A stretch of DNA of 21,321 nt from contig CAJBWJ010000014.1 of NCBI GenBank assembly GCA_903959355.1, forward strand, positions 1-21,321. The letters are read 5' to 3'. This DNA is from an uncultured bacterium. GTDB taxonomy: Bacteria > Patescibacteriota > Microgenomatia > UBA1400 > PJMF01. The translations under genes were made by a program, and so were the position numbers. The notes under the pieces are model-generated. The model had not been told where the DNA came from and ran no database searches. It was given only the letters and a program-made list of their open reading frames with translations. Every line of letters starts with the position of its first letter. Position 1 is the first letter of the stretch. Shown here in pieces: positions 12,677-19,909 of the stretch.

Positions 12677-14548
12677 TCAAAGTGCTAGCCACAATAATAT
12701 CGGTAGAGCTAAATACAAACCAGGTAGTTGCTGAAAAGTTTGTTTAGCCGTAGCTAAGGATTCTTTAATTAGATAGCTTAAGCCACTTGGTTTTTTATAT
12801 TGACTGCGAATAGCAAAAGCTTGCGGGTTATCTTTTTCTAAACTGCCAATTCTAAGTGGCTCTTCACTTTCTAGTAAAGGAGTCACAGTAATAGAATATA
12901 TTTTATTTTTAGATTGAGTTTGAATTGGCAAATCAAAACGTATGCTGCTCTCATAACCAGCATTGAGGCCAGAAAATTCTTGTCGCCAAATTTCTAAATT
13001 TTGTTCATCGTTAATAATTAATAAATACGGATCTTTATTTTTCAATTCTTGATTAGAAAAATAAAGATCAATTCGATTTAATCCGTCATATTGAGTTGTA
13101 ATTTTTCTACTAACACTTTTAGTAAAAAATGGATATTCAACAATATATGGACTGGGCCCAGTTATTGGAGCAGGAATTATTTTGGCTAGAAAAATAATGC
13201 TGAAAGTTATAACAACTCCAGATATTAAGCTTATTAAATAATAAACAATTTTTTTGTATTTAAATAATTTGTATTGATCTACAAAAGAACCAATTTCTTC
13301 AGCAAATGTTTTATTTTTGGCCCAAATAATTAAAAATATGAGAGCGATTCCGGATAGCCAAGTATGAGCATAATTATTCCATAACTCAACTTGATAGTGA
13401 CGATTTAATAATAAATCACGCAATGTTGGCAAAACTGCAAGATTTGGATTAAGGCTGGTTAGTAGACCAAATGTGAGTGCTGAGTCATTAAATAATAATA
13501 TAATTAACAGCCAAGCAAAAAATACAGAAATGCTAATAATTAATCTATTTTTGAATTGTTTTTTTTCGCAAATTACTAGCCAAATAGCCCAGAACGGAAT
13601 TAGCCAACTAAACCACTGTGGATGAAAATGGTTAAAGAATAATAATAAAATATTAAAAAGAAGTAATAAATTACTCTGTATTCCTATAATTGCTGTTTTT
13701 TTGACTTTATCAAGATTATTCCAAGTAATAAATACAAGTATCATCAATAATATTGGTACAATGAGAATCTCATCGCTAAAACCTAGATTGAGACGAGCAA
13801 TAAATAAGCGGTCAATTCCACTATTAAAAGCATTGGCACGAAAAACACTGTTACTTATAAAAGGTAATAGTGTTAGCACATAAATAGAAACACTATAAAT
13901 AAATATTTTAATTCTATTTTTAACTGTTAAACGATTGTCAACAAATAGTAGAAATGGCAGCCATAATAATGGGAACATTTTAATTGAAGCACCGAGGCCA
14001 AAAAATAAGCTAGAAGAAAAAGTCTTTTGTTTATTTAGGTAATACCAGCCTGCTAGAAAGAATACAATCGCCATTACATCGTTTTGCCCCATCACGGGAA
14101 CACTATAAATAATTACAGGATTAAACAACCAAAGGGCGCTGATTATTAAAGCTTGTTTGTCACTAGCTTTAAATTGTTTGGCAATTAAAAATAAAAGGTA
14201 AGCCGCTAATAAAGCAAATAAAATAAGCGGTGTTTTAATAGCAAATGAATAACGAGCTAAATTGACTTGGTTGTGATCGGTGCTATTAGGTGAAGATAGC
14301 CATTCATAGAAACCTGGGCCGCCAATTGGTTTGGCTACAGCATATTGAATTTTGTCTAAGTAGAAATGGAGAGGTGGATAATTAAATTGTCCAACTTTTT
14401 GGAGATTTTTTTCACCGTAACTCCAAATATTCCAAACTTTACCATTGTTCTGACTAGCCCAATTGAGAACAAGTTTGTTGTCAGGATGGTAAGTTAGAGA
14501 GGCAAGTAACAGATATAGACAGGTGGCAAATAATAGCAATTTTTTCAT
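12677..14548 (-). CDS. GT-C type membrane glycosyltransferase (probable mannosyltransferase)
   Basis: This 623-residue integral membrane protein has an N-terminal helix (1-20), an extracytoplasmic loop with HPDN (21-24) and the FNYPPL motif (55-60), then about ten further helices. GQNDVMAI (154-161) and HFHPQWFSWLIPF (307-319) are typical of GT-C enzymes of the GT87/DUF2029 kind, which move a sugar from a polyprenyl-phosphate donor to an acceptor outside the membrane. Residues about 461-608 form a soluble, beta-rich outer domain, and the protein ends in a short hydrophobic segment with the stop inside it. The acceptor is unknown; cell-surface glycan or glycoprotein is plausible. It stands alone and diverges from the metK leader. 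Confidence 0.8.
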   Translation of the reverse strand: MKKLLLFATCLYLLLASLTYHPDNKLVLNWASQNNGKVWNIWSYGEKNLQKVGQFNYPPLHFYLDKIQYAVAKPIGGPGFYEWLSSPNSTDHNQVNLARYSFAIKTPLILFALLAAYLLFLIAKQFKASDKQALIISALWLFNPVIIYSVPVMGQNDVMAIVFFLAGWYYLNKQKTFSSSLFFGLGASIKMFPLLWLPFLLFVDNRLTVKNRIKIFIYSVSIYVLTLLPFISNSVFRANAFNSGIDRLFIARLNLGFSDEILIVPILLMILVFITWNNLDKVKKTAIIGIQSNLLLLFNILLLFFNHFHPQWFSWLIPFWAIWLVICEKKQFKNRLIISISVFFAWLLIILLFNDSALTFGLLTSLNPNLAVLPTLRDLLLNRHYQVELWNNYAHTWLSGIALIFLIIWAKNKTFAEEIGSFVDQYKLFKYKKIVYYLISLISGVVITFSIIFLAKIIPAPITGPSPYIVEYPFFTKSVSRKITTQYDGLNRIDLYFSNQELKNKDPYLLIINDEQNLEIWRQEFSGLNAGYESSIRFDLPIQTQSKNKIYSITVTPLLESEEPLRIGSLEKDNPQAFAIRSQYKKPSGLSYLIKESLATAKQTFQQLPGLYLALPILLWLAL

Positions 14549-14588
14549 TTTATAATTTACAGTTTACTAGTATTTTTGTCATAAACTA

Positions 14589-14617
14589 TAGACAAAATAG
14601 CCTTCTATTTGTATACT
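14589..14617 (+). promoter_or_regulatory. metK: Promoter of the metK leader
   Basis: -35 TAGACA (14589-14594) and -10 TATACT (14612-14617) are separated by exactly 17 bases. Transcription would start near 14624, a few bases before the riboswitch. Confidence 0.7.
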
Positions 14618-14631
14618 AGCTCCTAGATTAA

Positions 14632-14746
14632 CAAATTAAATCAAGAGAGATGGCGAGGGAACTAGCCCTATGACCCATCCAGCAACCGACTTTGTGAAAA
14701 GCGCGGTGCTAATTCTAGCTCGCAAGAGGGAGATTCGCTCGTTTGA
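14632..14746 (+). ncRNA. SAM-I (S-box) riboswitch
   Basis: The conserved S-box core is clear: TCAAGAGAGATGG, GAGGGA, GCCCTATGA, CCATCCAGCAACC, then GCGCGGTGCTAATTC and GGGAGATTC closing helix P1. P2 can form with ATGG/CCAT, P3 with CCG/CGG, and P4 is CTC-GCAA-GAG with a GNRA loop. P1 is short (AATC/GATT, possibly CAAA/TTTG beyond an internal loop). S-box RNAs bind S-adenosylmethionine and turn the gene off when it is plentiful; here the gene is metK, the SAM synthetase, giving simple feedback. Confidence 0.93.
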
Positions 14747-14755
14747 GAAAAATTC

Positions 14756-14781
14756 AAACACTCTTTGCGGAGTGTTTTTTT
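14756..14781 (+). terminator. Riboswitch-controlled terminator
   Basis: Arms AAACACTC (14756-14763) and GAGTGTTT (14770-14777) are followed by a T-run to 14781. The alternative pair GTTTGA (14741-14746) with TCAAAC (14754-14759) overlaps the first arm and would block the terminator, giving an antiterminator/terminator switch linked to the end of P1. Confidence 0.85.
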
Positions 14782-14786
14782 ATTTC

Positions 14787-14837
14787 TCCCCACAATTATT
14801 AATCAGGTTAATCTGTGAGCCGCAAGGCTAAAGGGGA
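14787..14837 (+). promoter_or_regulatory. metK ribosome-binding site with complementary upstream segment and GNRA hairpin
   Basis: The Shine-Dalgarno AAGGGG (14831-14836) lies 5 bases before the ATG at 14842 and decides that start. Directly before it is a hairpin AGCC-GCAA-GGCT (14818-14829). TCCCC (14787-14791) is exactly complementary to GGGGA (14833-14837) and could pair with the Shine-Dalgarno across the hairpin, but no control by this pairing is established. Confidence 0.45.
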
Positions 14838-14841
14838 AAAT

Positions 14842-15954
14842 ATGTTTGATCAATTCACTTCAGAATCAGTGGCTGCTGGGCATCCTGATAAAATTTGTGA
14901 CCAAATCTCAGACAGCATTGTCGATGCTTGTTTGGCAGCTGATCCAAAAAGTCGTGTGGCGGTGGAAACTCTTGTTACTACTAATAAAGTAGTTTTGGCT
15001 GGAGAAATTACTTGTGCAAAAAAAATTGACTACAAGAAAATTGCTCGTCAAACCATTAAAAGACTTGGCTATACAAATCCTGACTGGGGTTTTTCTGATC
15101 AGGCAGACATTGAAGTCTACATTCATGAACAATCTCCAGATATTTCTGTAGGTGTGGACGATGGTGGTGCTGGTGATCAAGGTATTATGTTTGGTTATGC
15201 TTGCAATGAAACTCCAGAGCTAATGCCAATGCCGCTAATGCTTTCACATCAATTAGTGCGTAATTTAGACGAGGCTCGCGAATCTAGTTTAATTTCTTAT
15301 CTAAGACCAGATGGTAAAGCTCAAGTCGTCATTGATTATGTCAAAGGTGTGCCAAAAAAAGTTTCTACCATAATTATTGCGGTGCCTTATGATCCAGCGA
15401 TTAGCGTGGAGCAATTGGAGACGGATCTTTGGGAAAAAATAATTGTGCCAGCCGTAAAGAAATATTTGCCAAAGCAAGTTTTAGTTAAAAAAGACATCGA
15501 ATTAATTATCAATGGTACTGGAGTTTGGGAAATTGGTGGCCCTACTTCAGATACTGGTGTGACTGGTCGCAAGATCATTGTCGACACTTATGGCGGTATG
15601 GGCAGACATGGCGGTGGTTGTTTTTCTGGCAAAGATCCAAGTAAAGTTGATCGCTCGGCTGCTTATGCCTGTCGTTTTTTAGCTAAAAATATTGTGGCTA
15701 GTGGTATGGCCGATCGTTGTGAATTACGTGTTGGTTATGTGATTGGTCAGGCTAAACCAGTTTCTTTCAACGTGGAAACTTTTGGCACTGGTAAAGTTAG
15801 TGAGGTAGAAATTAAAGAATATGCCTTAGGTTTACTTGATATGTCTGTCAAAAATATCATCAAAAAACTTGATTTACGTAAACCAGTTTTTGCTAAAACA
15901 GCAGCTTATGGCCACTTTGGCAGAGCAGAATTTAGCTGGGAAAAGATAATCTAA
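14842..15954 (+). CDS. metK: MetK, S-adenosylmethionine synthetase
   Basis: This 370-residue enzyme makes S-adenosylmethionine from ATP and methionine, with release of phosphate and pyrophosphate. GHPDK (13-17, with His14 and Asp16), GGAGDQGIMFGYA (108-120) and the GGGCFSGKDPSKVDRSAAY loop are the standard active-site motifs. An upstream in-frame GTG at 14815 would add nine residues (start MSRKAKGEN), but the ATG at 14842 has a good Shine-Dalgarno and gives the family-typical beginning MFDQFTSESV. Length is near E. coli MetK (384). The gene is controlled by a SAM-I riboswitch and forms a single-gene unit. Its stop is 3 bases from that of malic enzyme on the other strand. Confidence 0.97.
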   Translation: MFDQFTSESVAAGHPDKICDQISDSIVDACLAADPKSRVAVETLVTTNKVVLAGEITCAKKIDYKKIARQTIKRLGYTNPDWGFSDQADIEVYIHEQSPDISVGVDDGGAGDQGIMFGYACNETPELMPMPLMLSHQLVRNLDEARESSLISYLRPDGKAQVVIDYVKGVPKKVSTIIIAVPYDPAISVEQLETDLWEKIIVPAVKKYLPKQVLVKKDIELIINGTGVWEIGGPTSDTGVTGRKIIVDTYGGMGRHGGGCFSGKDPSKVDRSAAYACRFLAKNIVASGMADRCELRVGYVIGQAKPVSFNVETFGTGKVSEVEIKEYALGLLDMSVKNIIKKLDLRKPVFAKTAAYGHFGRAEFSWEKII

Positions 15955-15957
15955 AAT

Positions 15958-17145
15958 TTATCTTGCTTTTAGAATCGCTTCACTTACAACCTTGGCAATA
16001 TTTGGCTCAAAAGGTTCTGGGATAACTTTCTCAGTTGTAGGATTTGCGACTAAGCTTGCGATTGCCATAGCTGCCGCATGTTTCATCTTGGTGGTAATTC
16101 TTGGCAAGCGGCCATCAACTACAGCGCGAAATACTCCAGGAAAAGCTAAGACGTTGTTAATTTGATTATTAAAATCACTGCGACCTGTAGCGACCACCAT
16201 TGCCCCAGCTGCTTTGGCTAAGTCAGGCATAATTTCTGGTTCTGGATTGGCCATGGCAAAAACTATGGCATCTTTGGCCATACTGTTCACCATTTCTTGA
16301 CTGATGAGTCCGGCTCTAGAAACACCAATGACGACATCAGCTCCATGAATGATTTCAGCTAGAGAACCACTTTTTTGTTCTTTGTTTGAATAAGCCGCGA
16401 TATCTTTTTTATAAATATCTAAATCTGTGCGACCGTTGTGGATTGCACCTTTGCTGTCAACCAAAATTAAATCTTTAACACTAGCCACTCCTGAAACTTT
16501 TTGGCAACCAGTCTGATTCATTTCTGCACCAAGCAACATCAATGCAATAGCGGTGCCAGCTGCGCCAGCGCCAACAACTACAACTTTCAGATCTTCAAAT
16601 TTTTTGCCAACTACGCGAGCAGCGTTATATAGAGCTGCGGTTACAACAATAGCTGTACCATGTTGATCGTCATGAAAAACAGTAATGCCTAGATCTTGTG
16701 TGGCTGCTTCTATTTCAAAACAGCGTGGGGCAGAAATATCTTCAATATTAATACCAACAAAAGAAGGAGCGATTTGACGAATGAAATTGATAATCTCTTT
16801 TGGTTCCTGAGTACTGATCGCGATTGGCACAGCGTCAATGCCGGCAAATTCTTTCATGAGCAAAGCTTTACCTTCCATAACAGGTAGAGATGCTTCTGGT
16901 CCAATATTACCCAGACCCAGAACCGCTGAACCATCAGAAATTACAGCAACAGTGCGGCCTCTGGAAGTTAGTTGAAATGATTCTTCTTTATCTTTGGCAA
17001 TGACACGGCAAGGTTCTGCAACTCCTGGAGTATAAAGAAGAGAAAGGTCTCTTTTATTTTTAACTGGCAAGAGAGCAATGGTTCCTAATTTGCCAATATT
17101 TTTGCGGTGAATTTCAACTGATTCTTGATAGATTTGATTAGACAT
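15958..17145 (-). CDS. NAD(P)-dependent malic enzyme
   Basis: This 395-residue cytoplasmic enzyme decarboxylates malate to pyruvate with reduction of NAD(P). It is the short bacterial type. LLYTPGVAEPC holds the catalytic Tyr38, EGKALLMK the catalytic Lys93, NIEDI (Glu135, Asp136) and HDDQHGTA (Asp159/160) the divalent-metal ligands, and VVGAGAAGTA (190-199) is the dinucleotide loop. It has no phosphotransacetylase extension like that of E. coli MaeB. Whether NAD or NADP is preferred cannot be decided. It is a single-gene unit with a promoter region shared with the divergent membrane-anchored protein, and in a small genome it would be an important source of pyruvate. Confidence 0.95.
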   Translation of the reverse strand: MSNQIYQESVEIHRKNIGKLGTIALLPVKNKRDLSLLYTPGVAEPCRVIAKDKEESFQLTSRGRTVAVISDGSAVLGLGNIGPEASLPVMEGKALLMKEFAGIDAVPIAISTQEPKEIINFIRQIAPSFVGINIEDISAPRCFEIEAATQDLGITVFHDDQHGTAIVVTAALYNAARVVGKKFEDLKVVVVGAGAAGTAIALMLLGAEMNQTGCQKVSGVASVKDLILVDSKGAIHNGRTDLDIYKKDIAAYSNKEQKSGSLAEIIHGADVVIGVSRAGLISQEMVNSMAKDAIVFAMANPEPEIMPDLAKAAGAMVVATGRSDFNNQINNVLAFPGVFRAVVDGRLPRITTKMKHAAAMAIASLVANPTTEKVIPEPFEPNIAKVVSEAILKAR

Positions 17146-17153
17146 AAGCAGTT

Positions 17154-17179
17154 ATTTTAACATTAAAAAATGTTACAAT
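17154..17179. promoter_or_regulatory. Divergent promoter region with a perfect dyad
   Basis: Between malic enzyme and the membrane-anchored protein is a perfect palindrome TAACATT (17158-17164), AAAA, AATGTTA (17169-17175). A rightward -10-like TACAAT (17174-17179) and a leftward -10-like TAAAAT (17159-17154) overlap its two ends. The -35 regions are weak on both sides. One bound regulator could control both genes, though no candidate regulator is adjacent. Confidence 0.5.
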
Positions 17180-17192
17180 AGCGAATAGAATT

Positions 17193-18035
17193 ATGAAAAA
17201 GAAACTTCCTCTTATTTTAATAATATTTTTTTTAATCGTAGCGGTTGCCGCTGGCGCTTACTTCTTTAGTCAAAAAGATAAGCCAAAATTGACTAAAACC
17301 AAAGAACAAAAAGCAGCTGTAAAAGAAATGTTGGCAAATTGTAAATATGATAAAGATTTTTGTGATTATATGGCTGCTCAAGCCAAAGCTATGGAAACTG
17401 GAGTAATTATTTCTACTTCTACTAATATCAAAAATTATGGTTTAAGCACTAGTGAAATGAAACTTGATAAAGCTGGCAACATGGAAATCAGTAGTTACAG
17501 AGACGGCAAAATTGAATCTACTATGATTATTTTTGATAAAATTACTTATTTTAAAAATCTAGATGGTTCTTGGTATGCCATGAATGTTGGCAATGAACAA
17601 AATACCTCATCTGCATCAAGTGAAGCAATAAATGAAATCAAAAATACTTATAGCGATGAGAATCAAAACATGCAAATTAAAAAGGTTGCTACCGAACCTT
17701 GCGGTAGTTTGACTTGTGATAAATATGAAATAATAGGTACACAAGAAGGTGACCAGAAAAGTACCATTTATACTTGGGTAGACACTAAAGAACATTTGGC
17801 TCGCAAAACTGAAACAACTTTTAACAATGTTATCAGTACCATGGAATATAAATACGAGTCTGTTAACGTTTCTAAGCCTTCGCCAATTAAAGAGCTTCCT
17901 CTCGTAGGCACTCAAAACAATAACCCAGCTGCAGCTGCCGAGGATGCTGGTGTTGGAGTCGATCCAGCTGGCCAAATTCCTTCTCAAGAAGAAATAGATA
18001 AAATGATGAAGGAATATTCTTTGGATGGACAATAA
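17193..18035 (+). CDS. Membrane-anchored secreted protein, function unknown
   Basis: This 280-residue protein starts with a Lys-rich N-terminus and one hydrophobic segment (about 5-25, no lipobox Cys), so it is anchored with its body outside the cell. Residues 70-225 form an alternating beta pattern (MEISSYRDGKIESTMIIFDKITYFKNLDGSWYAM and similar), reminiscent of the LolA/LppX-like open beta-sheet. I cannot claim that family from sequence alone. Two close Cys pairs (Cys50/Cys57 and Cys170/Cys175) may form disulfides. The C-terminal 50 residues are Ala/Asn/Pro-rich and probably flexible. It diverges from malic enzyme and meets the permease gene tail to tail. Confidence 0.8.
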   Translation: MKKKLPLILIIFFLIVAVAAGAYFFSQKDKPKLTKTKEQKAAVKEMLANCKYDKDFCDYMAAQAKAMETGVIISTSTNIKNYGLSTSEMKLDKAGNMEISSYRDGKIESTMIIFDKITYFKNLDGSWYAMNVGNEQNTSSASSEAINEIKNTYSDENQNMQIKKVATEPCGSLTCDKYEIIGTQEGDQKSTIYTWVDTKEHLARKTETTFNNVISTMEYKYESVNVSKPSPIKELPLVGTQNNNPAAAAEDAGVGVDPAGQIPSQEEIDKMMKEYSLDGQ

Positions 18036-18055
18036 ATCTGAGAGATAGCTTTGAG

Positions 18056-19825
18056 CTATTGGATAATTCTTACGCCGCCTAGATCTTCAAAAGTAAATTC
18101 GTGTTTTTCATGAACAGAACCGATAAAGATATTGTTTCGTGGAACGCGATAACGACTAGAATAAGCCTTAACCACTTCTGGTCCGAACGATAAGTCTGAT
18201 TCTATATTCAGATCAATATTTAATTTTTTAAAAACTTTGGCTTCTTTAAAAAAGGTCACATATTCTGAAAAAGTTTTGGTCCATTTTTTTGCAACTTCCA
18301 CATCTTTTTGACAGAAAACTACGGTGATGCGTCTACTAGTTTCATTTTTACGAATATATTCTAGCGACTCATAAAGTTTTTGAGGATGATGAGCAAATAA
18401 AATAATTCTTGGTTCAATAACATGATTTAACCATTCGCCCATTTGTCGATTCAGCCACGGAATGCGTTTTGAGTACTTCAATACTGCTTCCAAAATGTAG
18501 TCACGATAAATCATACTTTGAGTTATAAAAACAGCTGGCACGAAATAAATAGCAAAATATAAAACGTTTTTTGGATCAATTAGAATATTACCAACGATGC
18601 CGCCAATGGTAGCTAAGGCCGCTAAAATTACATAAATTAACGGACCTCGATAGGTTCTTTTAAGATCAGGACGGGTCTCACGCAAAATTAAATTACCGAT
18701 GGCAAAGAAAGTCATTACTCCTAAGAAGCTAATGGTGTAAACTCCGGCCAAAGCTAAAAGTTTGCCGCCGGTCATCGCAAGAATTGATAAACAAAGTAAA
18801 GCAAAAGCAATGATGATGCGGTTGGCATTTTGATTTCTAGATTTCAGTTTTGGTAAAAGAATAGAACTAGGTAAACAATGATCTAGAGTCATTCTATATA
18901 AAAGACCAGTTGCTCCGACGAAACTAGCTAGCACTGCACCTGACAAAACTAAAAATGCATCGATCACTATTAAATATTGCAAGCCTTTACCGCCGAGAAT
19001 ATTAGCCGCTTCTGCTAATACAAAATCTTTTGATCCGGCAATGGCTGGCAAACTTAAACTAGCTAAAACAACAAAAGTAATTAAAGGATTGAAAAACCAA
19101 ACGCCCATTAGCATGTTGCGTAGAGTTTTACGAAAAACTCCTGGCTGCTGTTCTTCAACAAAATTAGCGCTACTTTCAAAACCAGAAACTCCAAGCAGTG
19201 AAGCCGCAAAAGCAAAAAATAATAATTTAAGAGCTCCTTGCTGTTGAAAAAGTGTAGTAGTAGCAGCGAAGTTTTCCGGAATTAAACCCCAGCCATGATT
19301 AATTATGGCAATTACACCCAGACTAATAAAGAGAAACATTGTTAAGAGATGAACTCCGAAAATTACTTGAGCGACTTTAGCGCTATCTTTGACTCCAGAA
19401 ATTGTCAAAATAGCAAAGAAAATTATGATAGCAGCTGTGAGTGGAATTACGGGCACACCGGACAGAACAGTGTGTAAATATTCACTGGCAGTTTTGGCTG
19501 AGATGACGCTGGTAGCAACATAAGAAAGAATGGTCATCGCTCCAGCGATAGCAGCTGGTGATTTGCTGGTGGCATTAAGTAGACAGTTATACGCACCACC
19601 ATTAAGAGGTAGAGCTTCAACAACTTCAGTGTAAACATGTTTGTAAAAAAACAGCACCATGACAATGGCAAAGAAAACGAAAGGTGCATAAGCTCCAGCG
19701 AACAAAATGGCAATGCCTGATACATATAGACATGAAGATAAAATATCATTGCCAGCTATAGCAGTGGAAGCTAATTCAGATAGTTTTACATGATCATCAG
19801 AATGATTTTTGACTGGGGCAGACAT
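18056..19825 (-). CDS. APC-superfamily amino-acid permease with soluble C-terminal domain
   Basis: This 589-residue transporter begins with LSELASTAIAGNDILSSCLYVSGI, the broken first helix of APC permeases, followed by LPLNGGAYNCLL (the 'PxxGGxY' loop) and about 12 helices up to residue 445. The rest (about 455-589) is cytoplasmic and mixed alpha/beta: EPRIILFAHHPQKLYESLEYI, then RRITVVFCQKD, then NNIFIGSVHEKHEF. It resembles the nucleotide-binding-like regulatory domains attached to some APC and CPA transporters, but I cannot assign it to USP with confidence. The likely substrate is an amino acid or polyamine, which a bacterium with few biosynthetic genes would need to import. A promoter with near-zero leader precedes it. 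Confidence 0.9.
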   Translation of the reverse strand: MSAPVKNHSDDHVKLSELASTAIAGNDILSSCLYVSGIAILFAGAYAPFVFFAIVMVLFFYKHVYTEVVEALPLNGGAYNCLLNATSKSPAAIAGAMTILSYVATSVISAKTASEYLHTVLSGVPVIPLTAAIIIFFAILTISGVKDSAKVAQVIFGVHLLTMFLFISLGVIAIINHGWGLIPENFAATTTLFQQQGALKLLFFAFAASLLGVSGFESSANFVEEQQPGVFRKTLRNMLMGVWFFNPLITFVVLASLSLPAIAGSKDFVLAEAANILGGKGLQYLIVIDAFLVLSGAVLASFVGATGLLYRMTLDHCLPSSILLPKLKSRNQNANRIIIAFALLCLSILAMTGGKLLALAGVYTISFLGVMTFFAIGNLILRETRPDLKRTYRGPLIYVILAALATIGGIVGNILIDPKNVLYFAIYFVPAVFITQSMIYRDYILEAVLKYSKRIPWLNRQMGEWLNHVIEPRIILFAHHPQKLYESLEYIRKNETSRRITVVFCQKDVEVAKKWTKTFSEYVTFFKEAKVFKKLNIDLNIESDLSFGPEVVKAYSSRYRVPRNNIFIGSVHEKHEFTFEDLGGVRIIQ

Positions 19826-19833
19826 CGATTCTT

Positions 19834-19862
19834 ATTATGAAGGACAGATTATTGAAAAACAA
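19834..19862 (-). promoter_or_regulatory. Promoter of the APC permease gene
   Basis: On the minus strand -35 TTGTTT (19862-19857) and -10 CATAAT (19839-19834) are 17 bases apart. The -10 ends 8 bases before the ATG, so the message would be leaderless or nearly so. This is the only signal I see in 19826-19909 besides imperfect dyads. Confidence 0.55.
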
Positions 19863-19909
19863 ATCTAACAAATAAAATGGCGGAGAGCATGGGATGAAGT
19901 TGGAACTTT

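Noticed and set aside
14815..14841. GTG start nine codons upstream for metK
   Set aside because: The ATG at 14842 has a good Shine-Dalgarno and the family-typical start; the extra segment is the leader hairpin.
17616..18032. 138-codon open frame opposite the membrane-anchored protein
   Set aside because: It is a shadow of the plus-strand gene, which has a signal anchor, a consistent protein pattern and its own promoter region.
18045..18059. Hairpin ATAGCT-TTG-AGCTAT between the convergent lipoprotein-like and permease genes
   Set aside because: The stem is short and AT-rich, overlaps the permease stop codon and has no T-run on either side, so I do not call it a terminator.
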